A DNA stretch of 43,256 bases, taken from assembly GCA_964522505.1 (NCBI GenBank), contig CAZFWJ010000025.1:1-43256 (forward strand), read 5' to 3'. Each line of letters opens with the position of its first letter. The stretch's first letter is position 1. The DNA comes from GYS-P2D sp964522505 (GTDB lineage: Bacteria; Bacteroidota; Bacteroidia; Chitinophagales; Saprospiraceae). Below, one piece after another: positions 1 through 9,349 of the stretch. Made by a program: the position numbers and the translations under genes. Below the pieces are notes generated by a model, which saw only the letters and a list, made by a program, of their open reading frames with translations, was not told the origin of the DNA and did not search any database.

Positions 1-235
1 GATAACACTTAATACGTTCAGCCTTAGTTTGTTAGTTCACCTCTGAATACGCCAAAATAATTTTGATTGAGCTATTATTCGCAAACACAGATTCTATATT
101 TGTATTTTAGTGCCTGAATCACAATTAAGCATATTCCAATATGTCTGCAGATATGAAGCAATAAAAAAAGCTAGTTCAAAAACCACTGGCCTCAACAAGA
201 TAGGGTAAACATCTTAGAGCGTCTTTTTGACTTTT
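1..235. other. window edge, no gene seen
   Basis: I see no convincing reading frame, hairpin or promoter element here. The stretch is AT-rich and lies downstream of the lipoprotein gene on the minus strand. Confidence 0.5.
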
Positions 236-1063
236 TTAGTCTATTATCCCAATACTAAAGTTTTGATCTTGCAGCACTTGTAATTGGAATTTATGATCCT
301 CAAAATCCTTGATAGACTTTACATCCCCTCTGGTTAAAATCATAGTAGCCGCTCCATTAGCAGGAATCCCTTCAAAGAACTCTGAACTTATGGTAGCAAT
401 ACCAGTATCTTCTAAAAGAATAGACCTTTCTATGGTCTCGACATTATTCTGATCGCTAGGTTTTGGTAATCCTTGATCTATAACGAGCCCCCGGTAAAAA
501 AGACTAACCAACATGCCATTATCGTTTTCTGTGTCTTCATTCCATTCTAAAACGAAACCATCTCTTCTGATTAGATCTATCCTTGATTCCTCGAATCTAC
601 CTTCATTTGTAAATGTTGCGTCAATAGCTTTTGGGAAATATGCGTCCTCAGACAAGACTATAGACCCATCCTCAATGGAAGTGATAGTCCAGTTAATATA
701 GGATCCTGCGAAGCTTTCAAGAAGTTCGCCTATCTCGAATGAACCACTAATTCCTACTGGTTCATAACAACATTCTTCAAATTCAAAATTGAGATCGTTT
801 AATTTGAGATCACCTATATTTTGACCTACTCTATTAAGAGAATAGACATTTGTCAGAAATCCTTGCACAGATCGCTCATTATGAATATTCACAATTGTAC
901 TCATATATACTCTCAATAATCCATCGTCTGATCCATTCCCTAATTCTTCATATACTCCTAATAGAAAAGTGTCTCCATATTCTCCTTCTGAAGAATCAGA
1001 ACATGATATAAGTGCAATTGCGATTGCAGCAACAAATAGAATGGATAATATTTTGGATGTCAT
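236..1063 (-). CDS. hypothetical lipoprotein
   Basis: The 275-residue product opens with a lipoprotein signal: a basic start (MTSK), a hydrophobic stretch at about residues 5-18, then the lipobox LISC with Cys21 as the expected lipidated residue. After that comes an acidic, Ser-rich tether (SDSSEGEYGD). The rest is a soluble, probably beta-rich domain with one Cys-Cys pair (EECCYEP). I do not recognise a family. By Bacteroidota convention such a protein would be anchored in the outer or inner membrane facing the periplasm. It stands alone: the next minus-strand gene upstream is the S41 protease, with only a doubtful small frame between. The start is fixed by the signal peptide. Confidence 0.75.
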   Translation of the reverse strand: MTSKILSILFVAAIAIALISCSDSSEGEYGDTFLLGVYEELGNGSDDGLLRVYMSTIVNIHNERSVQGFLTNVYSLNRVGQNIGDLKLNDLNFEFEECCYEPVGISGSFEIGELLESFAGSYINWTITSIEDGSIVLSEDAYFPKAIDATFTNEGRFEESRIDLIRRDGFVLEWNEDTENDNGMLVSLFYRGLVIDQGLPKPSDQNNVETIERSILLEDTGIATISSEFFEGIPANGAATMILTRGDVKSIKDFEDHKFQLQVLQDQNFSIGIID

Positions 1064-1108
1064 TTTATCACAGATTGCCCTTTACTAAGTTACAATTTCT
1101 TTAGCTAC

Positions 1109-1318
1109 TTACTCATATTTCAACGCACAGGAGATTCTACCTTTAACTATATTGATTATTTTTTCATTGGGAAAAAATAAGGTGCCATAATCAATATCTC
1201 TTCTTTTTTTACTCAGTATGATTATCAGAAGTAATACTAATACATAAAATCCATTGTCCTTTCGGGCATCAGCGAAGATGACCCTGTCTTTTAATACCGA
1301 ATCTTGATGGGCATTCAT
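1109..1318 (-). CDS. doubtful small membrane ORF
   Basis: This 69-residue frame contains one plausible membrane segment (FYVLVLLLIIIL, about residues 24-35) followed by a positive cluster (SKKRRD). I recognise no family, and neither the N- nor the C-terminal part looks like a conserved domain. It lies between the S41 protease and the lipoprotein on the same strand. It could be a real small membrane protein, a decayed gene remnant or chance. I list it with low confidence because nothing else explains the interval. Confidence 0.2.
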   Translation of the reverse strand: MNAHQDSVLKDRVIFADARKDNGFYVLVLLLIIILSKKRRDIDYGTLFFPNEKIINIVKGRISCALKYE

Positions 1319-1407
1319 TTATAAATTGGGAATGCTCCTCCAGTTTGCCAGATGCCAATGACCAAAATGTTATGTTTTCATTCTTAAAGTATCGTAGAGC
1401 ATCTCTC

Positions 1408-2892
1408 TCAATACCTCACTCCCAACCGCTCAAACGTACCATCCTCTATTCTCTTTATGGCTTCCTTAATTACATTGTCGTGAGTAGAGATCGTTTCATA
1501 ATAGGCCTCGGAGCCTAAGATTAAGGCAGCTAGCCAGGCTTTGACCTCTGCAAGATCTCGATCATCTATTGATGGTTCTGATTTCTTGATATAGTTATCT
1601 ATTTGGCTACTGGCAAGGAGGCCATGCAGGTTATAGTGTGTCTTGGTGAGTTCGCTTTGATTATTAAAGAAATATTCGGCGATATACTTATAAGGAATTG
1701 ACGTGCCGTCATACCAATCTGTTGGATAGTATATATCCGGGGATACGCCGGCACCCAGAGAATATATTTTCCTGCCAGACATCGTGTTGGCTGTATAGCC
1801 TGCACTCATAAATTGAGCAGTCTCGCTTCCTACGAATACATCACTCGGAAATATGAGGGCATCATTGCCGGGATTCTGTACCGCTCTACCTGTGGGTCTA
1901 TAATACTTCCTAATCGTCAATCTAATCGCCGAGCTATCACTAAATCCATAAGATTGCTGTATGAGTCCCTTCCCAAATGTGGGAGAACCCACTATCAGAG
2001 CACGATCCCAGTCCTGCAAAGACCCAGAAAATACTTCACTGGCAGAAGCCGTCACCCCGTCCGTGAGTAGTACGATCTTGCCATCAGCATATTCGCCTCG
2101 TTGAGCACATATGTGATCCTCACGCTCAGAAATTACCCCATCGGTATAGCTTATCAGATTGCCCTCATCTAAGAATAAGGCAGACAACCCAGTGGCTGCA
2201 TTAAAGACGCCACCATTATTTCCTCGTAAGTCAAGCACTAACGACTCCATTCCTGCAGCCGACAAGCGGCTATAGGCACTTTTAAATTCTTCGACAGTCT
2301 TCTGGGTAAACTTGATCATCTTGATATACCCTATTGACTTAGTTAGCATAAACGACGTCTCCACACTGATCAGTGGAACTCTGGCACGAAGCAACTCTTT
2401 AGTGAAAGTCTGTTCCCCTCGCTGGATCAATAGATTGACCACGGTGTCTGGATTACCTTGGAGTAGATCGAGGACCTCATTGATTGGCTTTTGGTACATC
2501 GAAGCTCCATTGACTTGCTTGATAATATCTCCTTTTGCTAATGCAGAGGTCTCGGCAGCACTTCCTTTTACGATGGATGTCACACGAGGTAAGAAATCAA
2601 CACTCAGGAGGGTCACTCCGATCCCAATGAATTGAGTGCCATCATCATGTTGTCTTTGTTTACGGAGCTCTTCAGCTGACTGATATACCGAATAAGGATC
2701 TAACTGCGCCGCTATAGCCCGCATAGCCGCATCAGTGATCACCTGTGTGTCTACGGAATCTACATAGTACTCATTGAGATAATACATCGCCCAATCAAGC
2801 TTTTCGCCAGCAGCATCGCCATAATATCTCTCCTGAGCCATGGTCAGCAGAGGCAGCAATAAGGCAATCCAAAATCCAATAAATTCCTTCAT
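1408..2892 (-). CDS. S41 family C-terminal processing peptidase (CtpA/Prc-like)
   Basis: This is a secreted serine protease of family S41, which cleaves near the C-termini of periplasmic or envelope proteins. A signal peptide covers about residues 1-19 (cleavage near TMAQ-E). A PDZ domain follows at about 88-165 (FIGIGVTL, KGDIIKQVNG). The protease core contains LVLDLRGNNGG at about 218-228 and TASASE at 281-286. Ser283 is the expected nucleophile and Lys308 in TFGKG the general base; the 25-residue spacing matches the Ser372/Lys397 pair of plant CtpA. The length, 494 residues, is normal. The gene stands alone on the minus strand and is divergent from the gene at 3191, with about 300 bp between them in which I found no clear promoter match. 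The substrate cannot be inferred. Confidence 0.9.
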   Translation of the reverse strand: MKEFIGFWIALLLPLLTMAQERYYGDAAGEKLDWAMYYLNEYYVDSVDTQVITDAAMRAIAAQLDPYSVYQSAEELRKQRQHDDGTQFIGIGVTLLSVDFLPRVTSIVKGSAAETSALAKGDIIKQVNGASMYQKPINEVLDLLQGNPDTVVNLLIQRGEQTFTKELLRARVPLISVETSFMLTKSIGYIKMIKFTQKTVEEFKSAYSRLSAAGMESLVLDLRGNNGGVFNAATGLSALFLDEGNLISYTDGVISEREDHICAQRGEYADGKIVLLTDGVTASASEVFSGSLQDWDRALIVGSPTFGKGLIQQSYGFSDSSAIRLTIRKYYRPTGRAVQNPGNDALIFPSDVFVGSETAQFMSAGYTANTMSGRKIYSLGAGVSPDIYYPTDWYDGTSIPYKYIAEYFFNNQSELTKTHYNLHGLLASSQIDNYIKKSEPSIDDRDLAEVKAWLAALILGSEAYYETISTHDNVIKEAIKRIEDGTFERLGVRY

Positions 2893-3190
2893 AATAATTG
2901 ATTAATGCTAAGGTAAAATCACCTCACAAACAATCTTACTGACCAAAGAGAATACAAACTTCTAAAATCGCACAATAAAGCATCTCGATTATAGATATTA
3001 TCGACTCATGTCGATAGGGCAAAATCACTTTCATCAGTGGTGTTAAGACTCTTAATTACCTCTATAAGTAACAGACAATCACTGAATTATGAGATGTTTA
3101 ATCCGATACAATTATTCGATAGGTCAATCTAAGGAATCATATTACAATTCTTTTTAATAGAAATCGGATAAACTATACGATATTTACGAT

Positions 3191-3637
3191 ATGCGGCTTG
3201 TGATCATCCTTTTAATATTCGGTCAAGGTATGTGGGCTCAAGACCCTTTTGATCTCATCTATCAATACGAAACGCAGAAAAATATAGAGTCATTTTCAAT
3301 GATTTTAGAAGATAACGGCTATTACGCCGTGCCAGAAAACAATATTGATACCGAGCAACATTACAGAAGTGGAAACGCTAACGTCTTCTTAATTTCAGGT
3401 AAGTGCAATCACATCGTTATATCATCAACTAACACTGAGTTCTCTAAAAGCATTGAGTCAGAATTAGAGGCACAAAGACAAGGTCTTACCGAGAGCATAA
3501 AGTTTGGCAGAGCCAAATTCTCGTGGCTTGACAAATTGGATAATAGATACTTCGTATTAGTCAATCCTAACGGAAAATATGAATTGTATTATGAGAGTTG
3601 CAACAATAACATACCACTCGGCCAAGGTCAACCATAG
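3191..3637 (+). CDS. hypothetical secreted protein
   Basis: The 148-residue product begins with a short hydrophobic signal peptide (LVIILLIFGQGMWAQ, cleavage probably after WAQ near residue 16). The mature part is about 130 residues with an alpha/beta look, and no motif I can assign. It has two Cys (GKCNHI and YESCNNN) that could form a disulfide outside the cytoplasm. It lies 36 bp upstream of the nuclease gene on the same strand, so the two are probably co-transcribed. That proximity might suggest a partner or inhibitor of the nuclease, but nothing in its sequence shows this. Confidence 0.6.
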   Translation: MRLVIILLIFGQGMWAQDPFDLIYQYETQKNIESFSMILEDNGYYAVPENNIDTEQHYRSGNANVFLISGKCNHIVISSTNTEFSKSIESELEAQRQGLTESIKFGRAKFSWLDKLDNRYFVLVNPNGKYELYYESCNNNIPLGQGQP

Positions 3638-3673
3638 ATCAACAATTAATAGAGATTAACGAGGTAGTAGCGC

Positions 3674-4552
3674 ATGAGAATAATTGTAGTTTTTCTATTT
3701 TTTGGATACCAGTTAATGGGTCAATCCTTAGAACAAGAAATTAGCTCGAAAATAGAGAGAAAGGAACAAATTCAAAGGACTTTAGATTCAATCAATTATA
3801 TCCTTATTGATCTCAAACAACAAAAGATCCTCCAAGATCTCAAGTCGGCAGGCTTGCCGTCGGATGAATATTTCGAGCATTCTGCGATGATATTGCAGTA
3901 TTCTGAAGAGCATGAGCAAGCTGCATGGGTAGCACATATGATTTTGCCCGATATTTCCAGTGGCAATCACTCGAGGAGCAATGACTTCCGAGAGGACCCT
4001 AAGGTATCTACAGGAACTGCAATTGAACAGGATTATTTTCTGAAATTCATGCAACCCGATAGCACCTATGTATATGATGGTTATGGCTATGATCGGGGAC
4101 ATCTTGCACCTAGTGCAGACTTTAGATGGAGTGGACAAGCCTTGAGCGAGAGCTATTATTATTCTAACATTTCGCCACAGGTACCCGAGTTTAACAGGAA
4201 ACAATGGGCCGATTTAGAATCGGCACTCAGACACTATGTTATCACACACGACGTGCCGCTGTACATCGTCACTATGCCCATCTTAGACGACGGCTTATCC
4301 AGAGTAGAAAGATCTATCAATGGCGTTTCAATTCCTGAGTACTACATCAAGGTGGCTGTAGATCTGGTAAATGATCAGGGAATAGCTTTTATGATGCCCA
4401 ATGCTGCAAGTGTAGATGTGATATCATCCTACGCTCTGACTATTGATGAAGTTGAAGAACGCACTGGTTATGACTTCTTCCATCTGATTAATAGCAGTAA
4501 TATCGAATCAAGCTTAAATATAAGATCAGTGGTTTCCAGAATTAGCTGGTGA
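3674..4552 (+). CDS. secreted DNA/RNA non-specific endonuclease, frameshifted before its C-terminal domain
   Basis: This belongs to the beta-beta-alpha metal nuclease (NUC1/EndoG) superfamily, which degrades DNA and RNA. A signal peptide occupies about residues 1-16 (FFGYQLMGQ). A helical segment follows at about 17-60. The NUC core starts near residue 75 and carries the hallmark DRGHLAPSAD at about 141-150, whose His is the general base. Asn-containing helix residues (YYSNISPQVPEFNRKQW) follow at about 161-177 and supply the metal ligand. The frame ends at RISW. One base further on, the +1 frame reads DQWFPELAGEDKEPLKISEI and continues into an OB-fold domain that in many Bacteroidota is the C-terminal part of the same protein. 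The gene therefore appears interrupted near 4519-4526. The NUC core is complete and might still be active. Confidence 0.85.
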   Translation: MRIIVVFLFFGYQLMGQSLEQEISSKIERKEQIQRTLDSINYILIDLKQQKILQDLKSAGLPSDEYFEHSAMILQYSEEHEQAAWVAHMILPDISSGNHSRSNDFREDPKVSTGTAIEQDYFLKFMQPDSTYVYDGYGYDRGHLAPSADFRWSGQALSESYYYSNISPQVPEFNRKQWADLESALRHYVITHDVPLYIVTMPILDDGLSRVERSINGVSIPEYYIKVAVDLVNDQGIAFMMPNAASVDVISSYALTIDEVEERTGYDFFHLINSSNIESSLNIRSVVSRISW

Positions 4553-4901
4553 AGACAAAGAGCCTTTAAAGATATCTGAGATTCCAAGGGGGAATCTTAA
4601 TACCGTAATCGCTAGGAGATTTATGGGTAATGGTGCCAGCTATACAGTCTGTGGAAACGTGGTTTCTACGCACTATAGTCGCAAGGGAAACGTGTTTATG
4701 AATTTGGATAAGCAGTTTCCGAATCAGATTTTTTCTGTGTTTATTAGCAAGGATAATCTTATCAACTTCAGTACTGATTTAACCCGAGTCGTCAAGAACA
4801 AAAATGTATGTTTCACTGGTAAAATTGACAACTTCAACCAAGTTCCTTCCATCGTCTTCAATGATGAAGACGAGATGACTATGATGAAAAAAAGCATGTA
4901 G
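4524..4901 (+). pseudogene. out-of-frame C-terminal OB-fold domain of the nuclease
   Basis: Reading in the frame one base ahead of the nuclease gives about 125 residues with no start codon of their own until Met at 4623. The region before that Met (EPLKISEIPRGNLNTV, then IARRF) is clearly part of the same domain. It continues with YTVCGNVVSTHYSRKGN and NLDKQFPNQIFSVFI. This is the small OB-fold (tRNA-anti/nucleic-acid-binding style) domain I know as the tail of Bacteroidota secreted nucleases. It ends with a TAG at 4899-4901. A separate protein starting at 4623 would lack the first strand, so I treat this as the detached end of the upstream gene. The cause could be real mutation, programmed slippage or sequencing error. 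Confidence 0.7.
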
Positions 4902-4918
4902 CCGTAGACTACATGCTT
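4892..4918 (-). terminator. Rho-independent terminator of the TSP3/VWA gene
   Basis: A perfect 10-bp stem (AAGCATGTAG with CTACATGCTT) encloses a 7-base loop. On the minus strand the hairpin is followed by a run of seven T, so it fits termination of the minus-strand gene that ends at 4952. On the plus strand it overlaps the nuclease tail stop codon and is followed by only a weak T tract. Confidence 0.65.
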
Positions 4919-4951
4919 CCTATTATTGATTTAGTGACAGCCTTGAGATGT

Positions 4952-7900
4952 TTAATCCTGAATGATCACCATTAAGTTTTGAACATCGGGGCCATCAGTA
5001 TATTCGAGGACATATACACCAGCCTCTAAGCCATCAGTACTTAATCGGTTATATCCTTCTCTCATAACTGTTCTATGGAATACATTTCCTTGAAGATCGA
5101 GTAATGCTGCTGTTGCATCAGGGCTAACATTCCCTTCTATCTGAACTATAAAGTCAGACCCGACTCGAGTCGGATTAGGCATTACTTCTATGTTAACCTG
5201 AGCTTGAGATGTTGTTTGTGCTTGACCTGTCATTCCACTATCTGGGCTTTGTCCCGCTGGATTAGTGATTAATAAAGAGTAATCCTCAACCTCACCACTT
5301 ATACATGAATCACAAGCATCATCAATACGACCATAAGTGGCAATAATTCTGAATCTCAATGGTCTATCGGTAACTGCAAATGAAGGCACCGTTATAAAAC
5401 CACCTGTCTCCTCGATGCTACGACTTAAGAATGCAAATTCTTCAGCATCATCGAAATCTCCATCGCAGTTCCAGTCAATATATCCGTAATGTGATATCTC
5501 ACATATGTCTTCGAAGAATCCTGTATTAATCCAGACGTCAAATGATTCGCCAACTTGGAATTCTACTACGATATCTGAAAAATCCGCGAATCCTCCATCG
5601 TTACCAGACTGATTAAAGACGTTGCCAATCTTGACATCATCTATCCATTCGAATCTGCTATCTCCCTGTACATCACAGAACGTCTTGTTAAAATCACATG
5701 CATCTGGAATTCCATTACCGTCGGAATCTATATTATCATCGCCATCAGCGCAAATATCATTACTATCACATACGCCATCACCATCACTATCATTGCTCGC
5801 ATCAAATGGGCATGTATCACAGCCATCTGGAATGCCATCGCCATCCATGTCGGCGTTGTCGTCTGATCCTTGGCATAGGTCGCTACTATCGCAAACTCCG
5901 TCACCATCAAAATCATTGAAGAAGTCAATAGGACACGGATCGCACGCATCAGGAACACCATCTAAATCCACATCAAAGTTATCATTGCCCTGAAGGCACG
6001 CATCTACATCGTCACAGACACCATCATTATCAATATCACCTGCGCTACACTGATCGCAGCCATCCGGAACACCATCGCCATCAATATCTGCATTGTCGTC
6101 AAATCCTAAGCACACATCGACATCATCACAGACGCCATCATTGTCACTATCGCCAGCATTACATGGATCACAACCATCTGGAATACCATCGCCATCAATA
6201 TCTGCATTGTCATCGAAGCCAATACAAACATCAACATCATCACAGACACCGTCATTATCGCTATCGCCGGCATTACATGGATCACAACCATCTGGAATAC
6301 CATCGCCATCAATATCTGCATTGTCATCGAAGCCAATACAAACATCAACATCATCACAGACGCCATCATTATCGCTATCGCCTACAGTGCAATCATTATT
6401 CATTCCTGTATCTGTATCGTTATCACATCCATCAGGAACACCATCACCATCTGAATCTACATTATCATCAAAACCCATGCAGATATCGGCATCATCGCAG
6501 ATGCCATCATTGTCACTATCATTCATGGCTACAACTCGAGCTCCGCAAGTCACTAATGATGCAATCTGTGCAGCCGTAGCCGCCACTGGTGAGTTAAACT
6601 CTACTGCAATGTATTGGCGCGGTAATGAACAACCATCGAAAGTCTGATCACATACTGGATCTAACACTACATCAGTAAATGTTCCACCAGGAGAAGCGTA
6701 TAGGGCTAACCTGCTCGCTTCAGCTTGAACAGTCGCCCCGATTACCGTCACAGAAGCATTAAATGGTGCAGCTTTAAGAGCATCAATACCTGTATAAGGG
6801 TCAATCTGTGAGCAGTTAACAAAAGCCCCAGGACCTGTACACTCCAAGCCAGTGAAGGCATCACTAAAAATCACTATTTCTAATTCATTCTCAGGAAGAT
6901 GACCCAATCCCCCATTGGTCATTAATTCTCTTGCACTGTTCATTGCGGCATTCAAATCATCTCCACCAGAAGGACATGGCTGCTCAACACAAAACTGGCG
7001 CTGTACGGCAGTGATTGACCTTCCATTAACAAAATCCAATTCAACAGAAACTTCTTGACCGAAACTACCACCAAAATGCATAATAGCCAGTCTTGAGGTT
7101 GGGCAATTGGCCTGGATTTCAGCAATTGTTGCTATAATAGTTTGCTCAAATAGCGCATATTCTTCAATACTGATACTCTGAGAGTTATCTATTACGAATA
7201 GCACATCGGTTCTAATAGTATCTGATGTCTCACATACTTGAAAGCCCGTATTGTCATTATTATTGCTCGTATCGCAACCATCTGGAATACCGTCTCCATC
7301 CGCGTCAGCATTGTCATCAAAGCCTAAGCAGATGTCCATATCATCACAGACGCCGTCATTATCACTATCACCTGCAGCACAGCTATCACATGCATCAGGA
7401 ATACCGTCTCCATCCATATCAGCATTATCATCAAAGCCCAGGCAAACGTCGACGTCATCACAAACACCATCATTATCACTATCACCTACCACGCACTGAT
7501 CACAACCATCCGGAATACCATCACCATCCATATCAGCAGCATCATTAAATCCAGGACATAGATCACACAGATTTGGAACACCATCTCCGTCATCGTCATT
7601 TTTATCATTTCCTCCAGGGCAGATATCATCACTATCGCACACCCAGTCACTATCGGAGTCCTGATCATCACAACCACACATTCCTGCTTCTTGGCGTGTT
7701 GGGTCAGTAGGACACTCATCGGTTCTGTCACACACACCATCACCATCTGTATCTATATCCCCAACTAAGGCACAATCACAAGGACCACATACATTATTAG
7801 GATTCTTAAATGAACCATCAGCATTGAAAAACTGCCCAAGTTCATCACATTCTCCTCTAACGCTTCTGAGATTATCTGGATTCAAAGGAATCACACAGAA

Positions 7901-8296
7901 AGTTATCCTACCCTCTTCGTCAGGTGTACATGTGGTACATGGATCTACTCGATTGGACTCACATGGTCCACAATGAGTAATATCATCATTTAGTCCACTA
8001 CACTCGATACGTCGAGTCATTCCATCCTGACATACATAAATCAGTTGCGATTCACTCATACATCCGCAGTCATCCTCATCACATATATCTCCTATTCCAT
8101 CCCGATCAGAATCATCCTGAGAAGGATTAAACATGTGAGGACAGTTGTCATCTTCATCAGCTACTCCATCCAAATCTTTATCTTCAAATTCAATGCAGAA
8201 ACCATCATTATTGTAACTATCAGCAGTGAACGCTGATATAGAAAAGAACATCGACAGCATAATAACTACGGCCGTAATTTGGTTAGATTTCATCAT
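4952..8296 (-). CDS. T9SS cell-surface protein with TSP3 repeats, VWA and GEVED domains
   Basis: This very large secreted protein is probably an adhesin or surface scaffold. I place the start at 8296, where MMKSNQ precedes a clean signal peptide (VVIMLSMFFSISAFTA); an in-frame ATG at 8341 would add 15 residues before it. Numbered from 8341, the order is as follows. TSP3-type calcium-binding repeats (DxDxDGxxDxxD pattern, many Cys) lie at about 50-350. A von Willebrand A domain at about 375-600 has the MIDAS motif DNSQS. A second TSP3 array covers about 606-900, and a GEVED domain with its signature GEVEDYSLLI about 905-1035. A type A T9SS sorting domain at about 1055-1129 begins EVMPNPT. The sequence is strongly acidic, as expected for calcium-stabilised rods. 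The gene is monocistronic with a terminator just downstream. Confidence 0.88.
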   Translation of the reverse strand: MMKSNQITAVVIMLSMFFSISAFTADSYNNDGFCIEFEDKDLDGVADEDDNCPHMFNPSQDDSDRDGIGDICDEDDCGCMSESQLIYVCQDGMTRRIECSGLNDDITHCGPCESNRVDPCTTCTPDEEGRITFCVIPLNPDNLRSVRGECDELGQFFNADGSFKNPNNVCGPCDCALVGDIDTDGDGVCDRTDECPTDPTRQEAGMCGCDDQDSDSDWVCDSDDICPGGNDKNDDDGDGVPNLCDLCPGFNDAADMDGDGIPDGCDQCVVGDSDNDGVCDDVDVCLGFDDNADMDGDGIPDACDSCAAGDSDNDGVCDDMDICLGFDDNADADGDGIPDGCDTSNNNDNTGFQVCETSDTIRTDVLFVIDNSQSISIEEYALFEQTIIATIAEIQANCPTSRLAIMHFGGSFGQEVSVELDFVNGRSITAVQRQFCVEQPCPSGGDDLNAAMNSARELMTNGGLGHLPENELEIVIFSDAFTGLECTGPGAFVNCSQIDPYTGIDALKAAPFNASVTVIGATVQAEASRLALYASPGGTFTDVVLDPVCDQTFDGCSLPRQYIAVEFNSPVAATAAQIASLVTCGARVVAMNDSDNDGICDDADICMGFDDNVDSDGDGVPDGCDNDTDTGMNNDCTVGDSDNDGVCDDVDVCIGFDDNADIDGDGIPDGCDPCNAGDSDNDGVCDDVDVCIGFDDNADIDGDGIPDGCDPCNAGDSDNDGVCDDVDVCLGFDDNADIDGDGVPDGCDQCSAGDIDNDGVCDDVDACLQGNDNFDVDLDGVPDACDPCPIDFFNDFDGDGVCDSSDLCQGSDDNADMDGDGIPDGCDTCPFDASNDSDGDGVCDSNDICADGDDNIDSDGNGIPDACDFNKTFCDVQGDSRFEWIDDVKIGNVFNQSGNDGGFADFSDIVVEFQVGESFDVWINTGFFEDICEISHYGYIDWNCDGDFDDAEEFAFLSRSIEETGGFITVPSFAVTDRPLRFRIIATYGRIDDACDSCISGEVEDYSLLITNPAGQSPDSGMTGQAQTTSQAQVNIEVMPNPTRVGSDFIVQIEGNVSPDATAALLDLQGNVFHRTVMREGYNRLSTDGLEAGVYVLEYTDGPDVQNLMVIIQD
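6047..6388 (-). repeat. three consecutive 114-bp TSP3-coding direct repeats
   Basis: The second TSP3 array contains a 38-residue unit (CNAGDSDNDGVCDDVD and so on) encoded by 114-bp direct repeats. Units starting near 6161 and 6275 are almost identical at the DNA level, and the one starting near 6047 is more diverged. Such near-identity suggests recent duplication, and copy number could vary between strains by slippage or recombination. Confidence 0.75.
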
Positions 8297-8489
8297 CCAA
8301 AGGTTAAGTCTCAAAAAAATATTCGCAACAGTCGAAACCATATTTCAACACATGGTTCCAAGAAAAACGAGTGCTATTCAATTGGATAGATAAAATGCCC
8401 TTAACGACATCAAAGATTGGGTAGTCACAAATTAAGACTAAATAAAGCGCTATGTGGTCACGCTTTTACAAAAGATCATTCTTAAAATT

Positions 8490-8497
8490 TAGTTTTG
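8490..8497 (+). promoter_or_regulatory. candidate -7 promoter element TAGTTTTG
   Basis: It matches the Bacteroidota -7 consensus TAnnTTTG and lies about 40 bp before the PhzF-like start at 8537. I see no convincing -33 TTG at the usual distance, so support is partial. Confidence 0.35.
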
Positions 8498-8536
8498 CCA
8501 AGCACTTTACATTTATGAGACCTAACGCACACAATT

Positions 8537-9346
8537 ATGTCCAAATTAAAGGAGAAAAGTTTTAAAGTATTTGTCGCCAATGCCTTTACAAGTGGCTCAT
8601 TTTCAGGTAATCCTGCAGCATACATTCCACTAACAGAGTGGCTTCCAGATGCCACCTTGCAAGCGCTTGCGGAGCAAAATAATCTGTCAGAAACAGTATT
8701 TACAGTACGCGAAAAAAAAGGTGATAATTATCATATTAGATGGTTTACGCCAACGGTAGAGGTAAAACTATGTGGGCATGCCACATTGGCTTGCGCATAT
8801 GTTTTATTCAACGAATACGGACACCTCGGGAGTGTTGTGAACTTCAATTCCAAATCTGGTCCTATCAGTGTTTCTAAATCTGATTCTTTACTCACCCTTG
8901 ACTTCCCTACCGACCAAATAGAAAAATTCGAGATCAATTTGGACTATAAAGGAATGCTCGGCGCAGATCCTATTGAGACTTATCGAGGAAAGGATGACTT
9001 ATTATTGATTTATGAACGTGCCGATGATGTGATTAATATGAAGCCGAATTTCATCAAATTGGCTGAGGTAAAAACCAGAGGAATAATAGTGACTGCACCA
9101 GGTCCCAATCCATATGACTTTATCTCAAGAGGATTTTTTCCAGCCTCTGGTATTAACGAAGATCCTGCGACAGGATCAGCACATACTACACTGTCCCCCT
9201 ACTGGGCTCAACGATTGAATAAAAATGAACTGAGCGCCAAACAATGGAGCCAGAGAGGCGGATACTTCAGCTGCAACTATATGGGAAATAGGACACAGAT
9301 CTCAGGAAAGTGTGAATCTTATCTTGCTGGTGAAATAACTATTTGA
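8537..9346 (+). CDS. PhzF family isomerase-like protein
   Basis: A 269-residue member of the PhzF/diaminopimelate-epimerase fold, cytosolic, probably an isomerase acting on a small metabolite. The N-terminal half has FVANAFTSGSFSGNPAA at about 12-28 and NNLSETVFTV at 49-57. Glu52 lines up with the catalytic Glu45 of Pseudomonas PhzF. Next comes the family motif LCGHATLACAYVLF at about 77-90. The C-terminal half has the signature EDPATGSAH at about 210-218. Phenazine genes are absent nearby, so a phenazine role is not implied; most members outside pseudomonads have unknown substrates. The gene is convergent with the TPR gene, with only three bases between them. Confidence 0.88.
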   Translation: MSKLKEKSFKVFVANAFTSGSFSGNPAAYIPLTEWLPDATLQALAEQNNLSETVFTVREKKGDNYHIRWFTPTVEVKLCGHATLACAYVLFNEYGHLGSVVNFNSKSGPISVSKSDSLLTLDFPTDQIEKFEINLDYKGMLGADPIETYRGKDDLLLIYERADDVINMKPNFIKLAEVKTRGIIVTAPGPNPYDFISRGFFPASGINEDPATGSAHTTLSPYWAQRLNKNELSAKQWSQRGGYFSCNYMGNRTQISGKCESYLAGEITI

Positions 9347-9349
9347 TTC

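Noticed and set aside
4623..4901. Independent 92-residue protein starting at ATG 4623
   Set aside because: The family domain begins well upstream of this Met in the same frame, so the piece is the detached C-terminus of the nuclease.
5622..7548. Long antisense frames (His-rich or Ser/Pro-rich) opposite the TSP3 repeats
   Set aside because: They mirror the repeated Asp/Gly codons of the real gene and have low-complexity translations with no independent features.
8537..9346. Phenazine biosynthesis role for the PhzF-like gene
   Set aside because: No other phz gene is present; PhzF-like isomerases are widespread outside phenazine producers.
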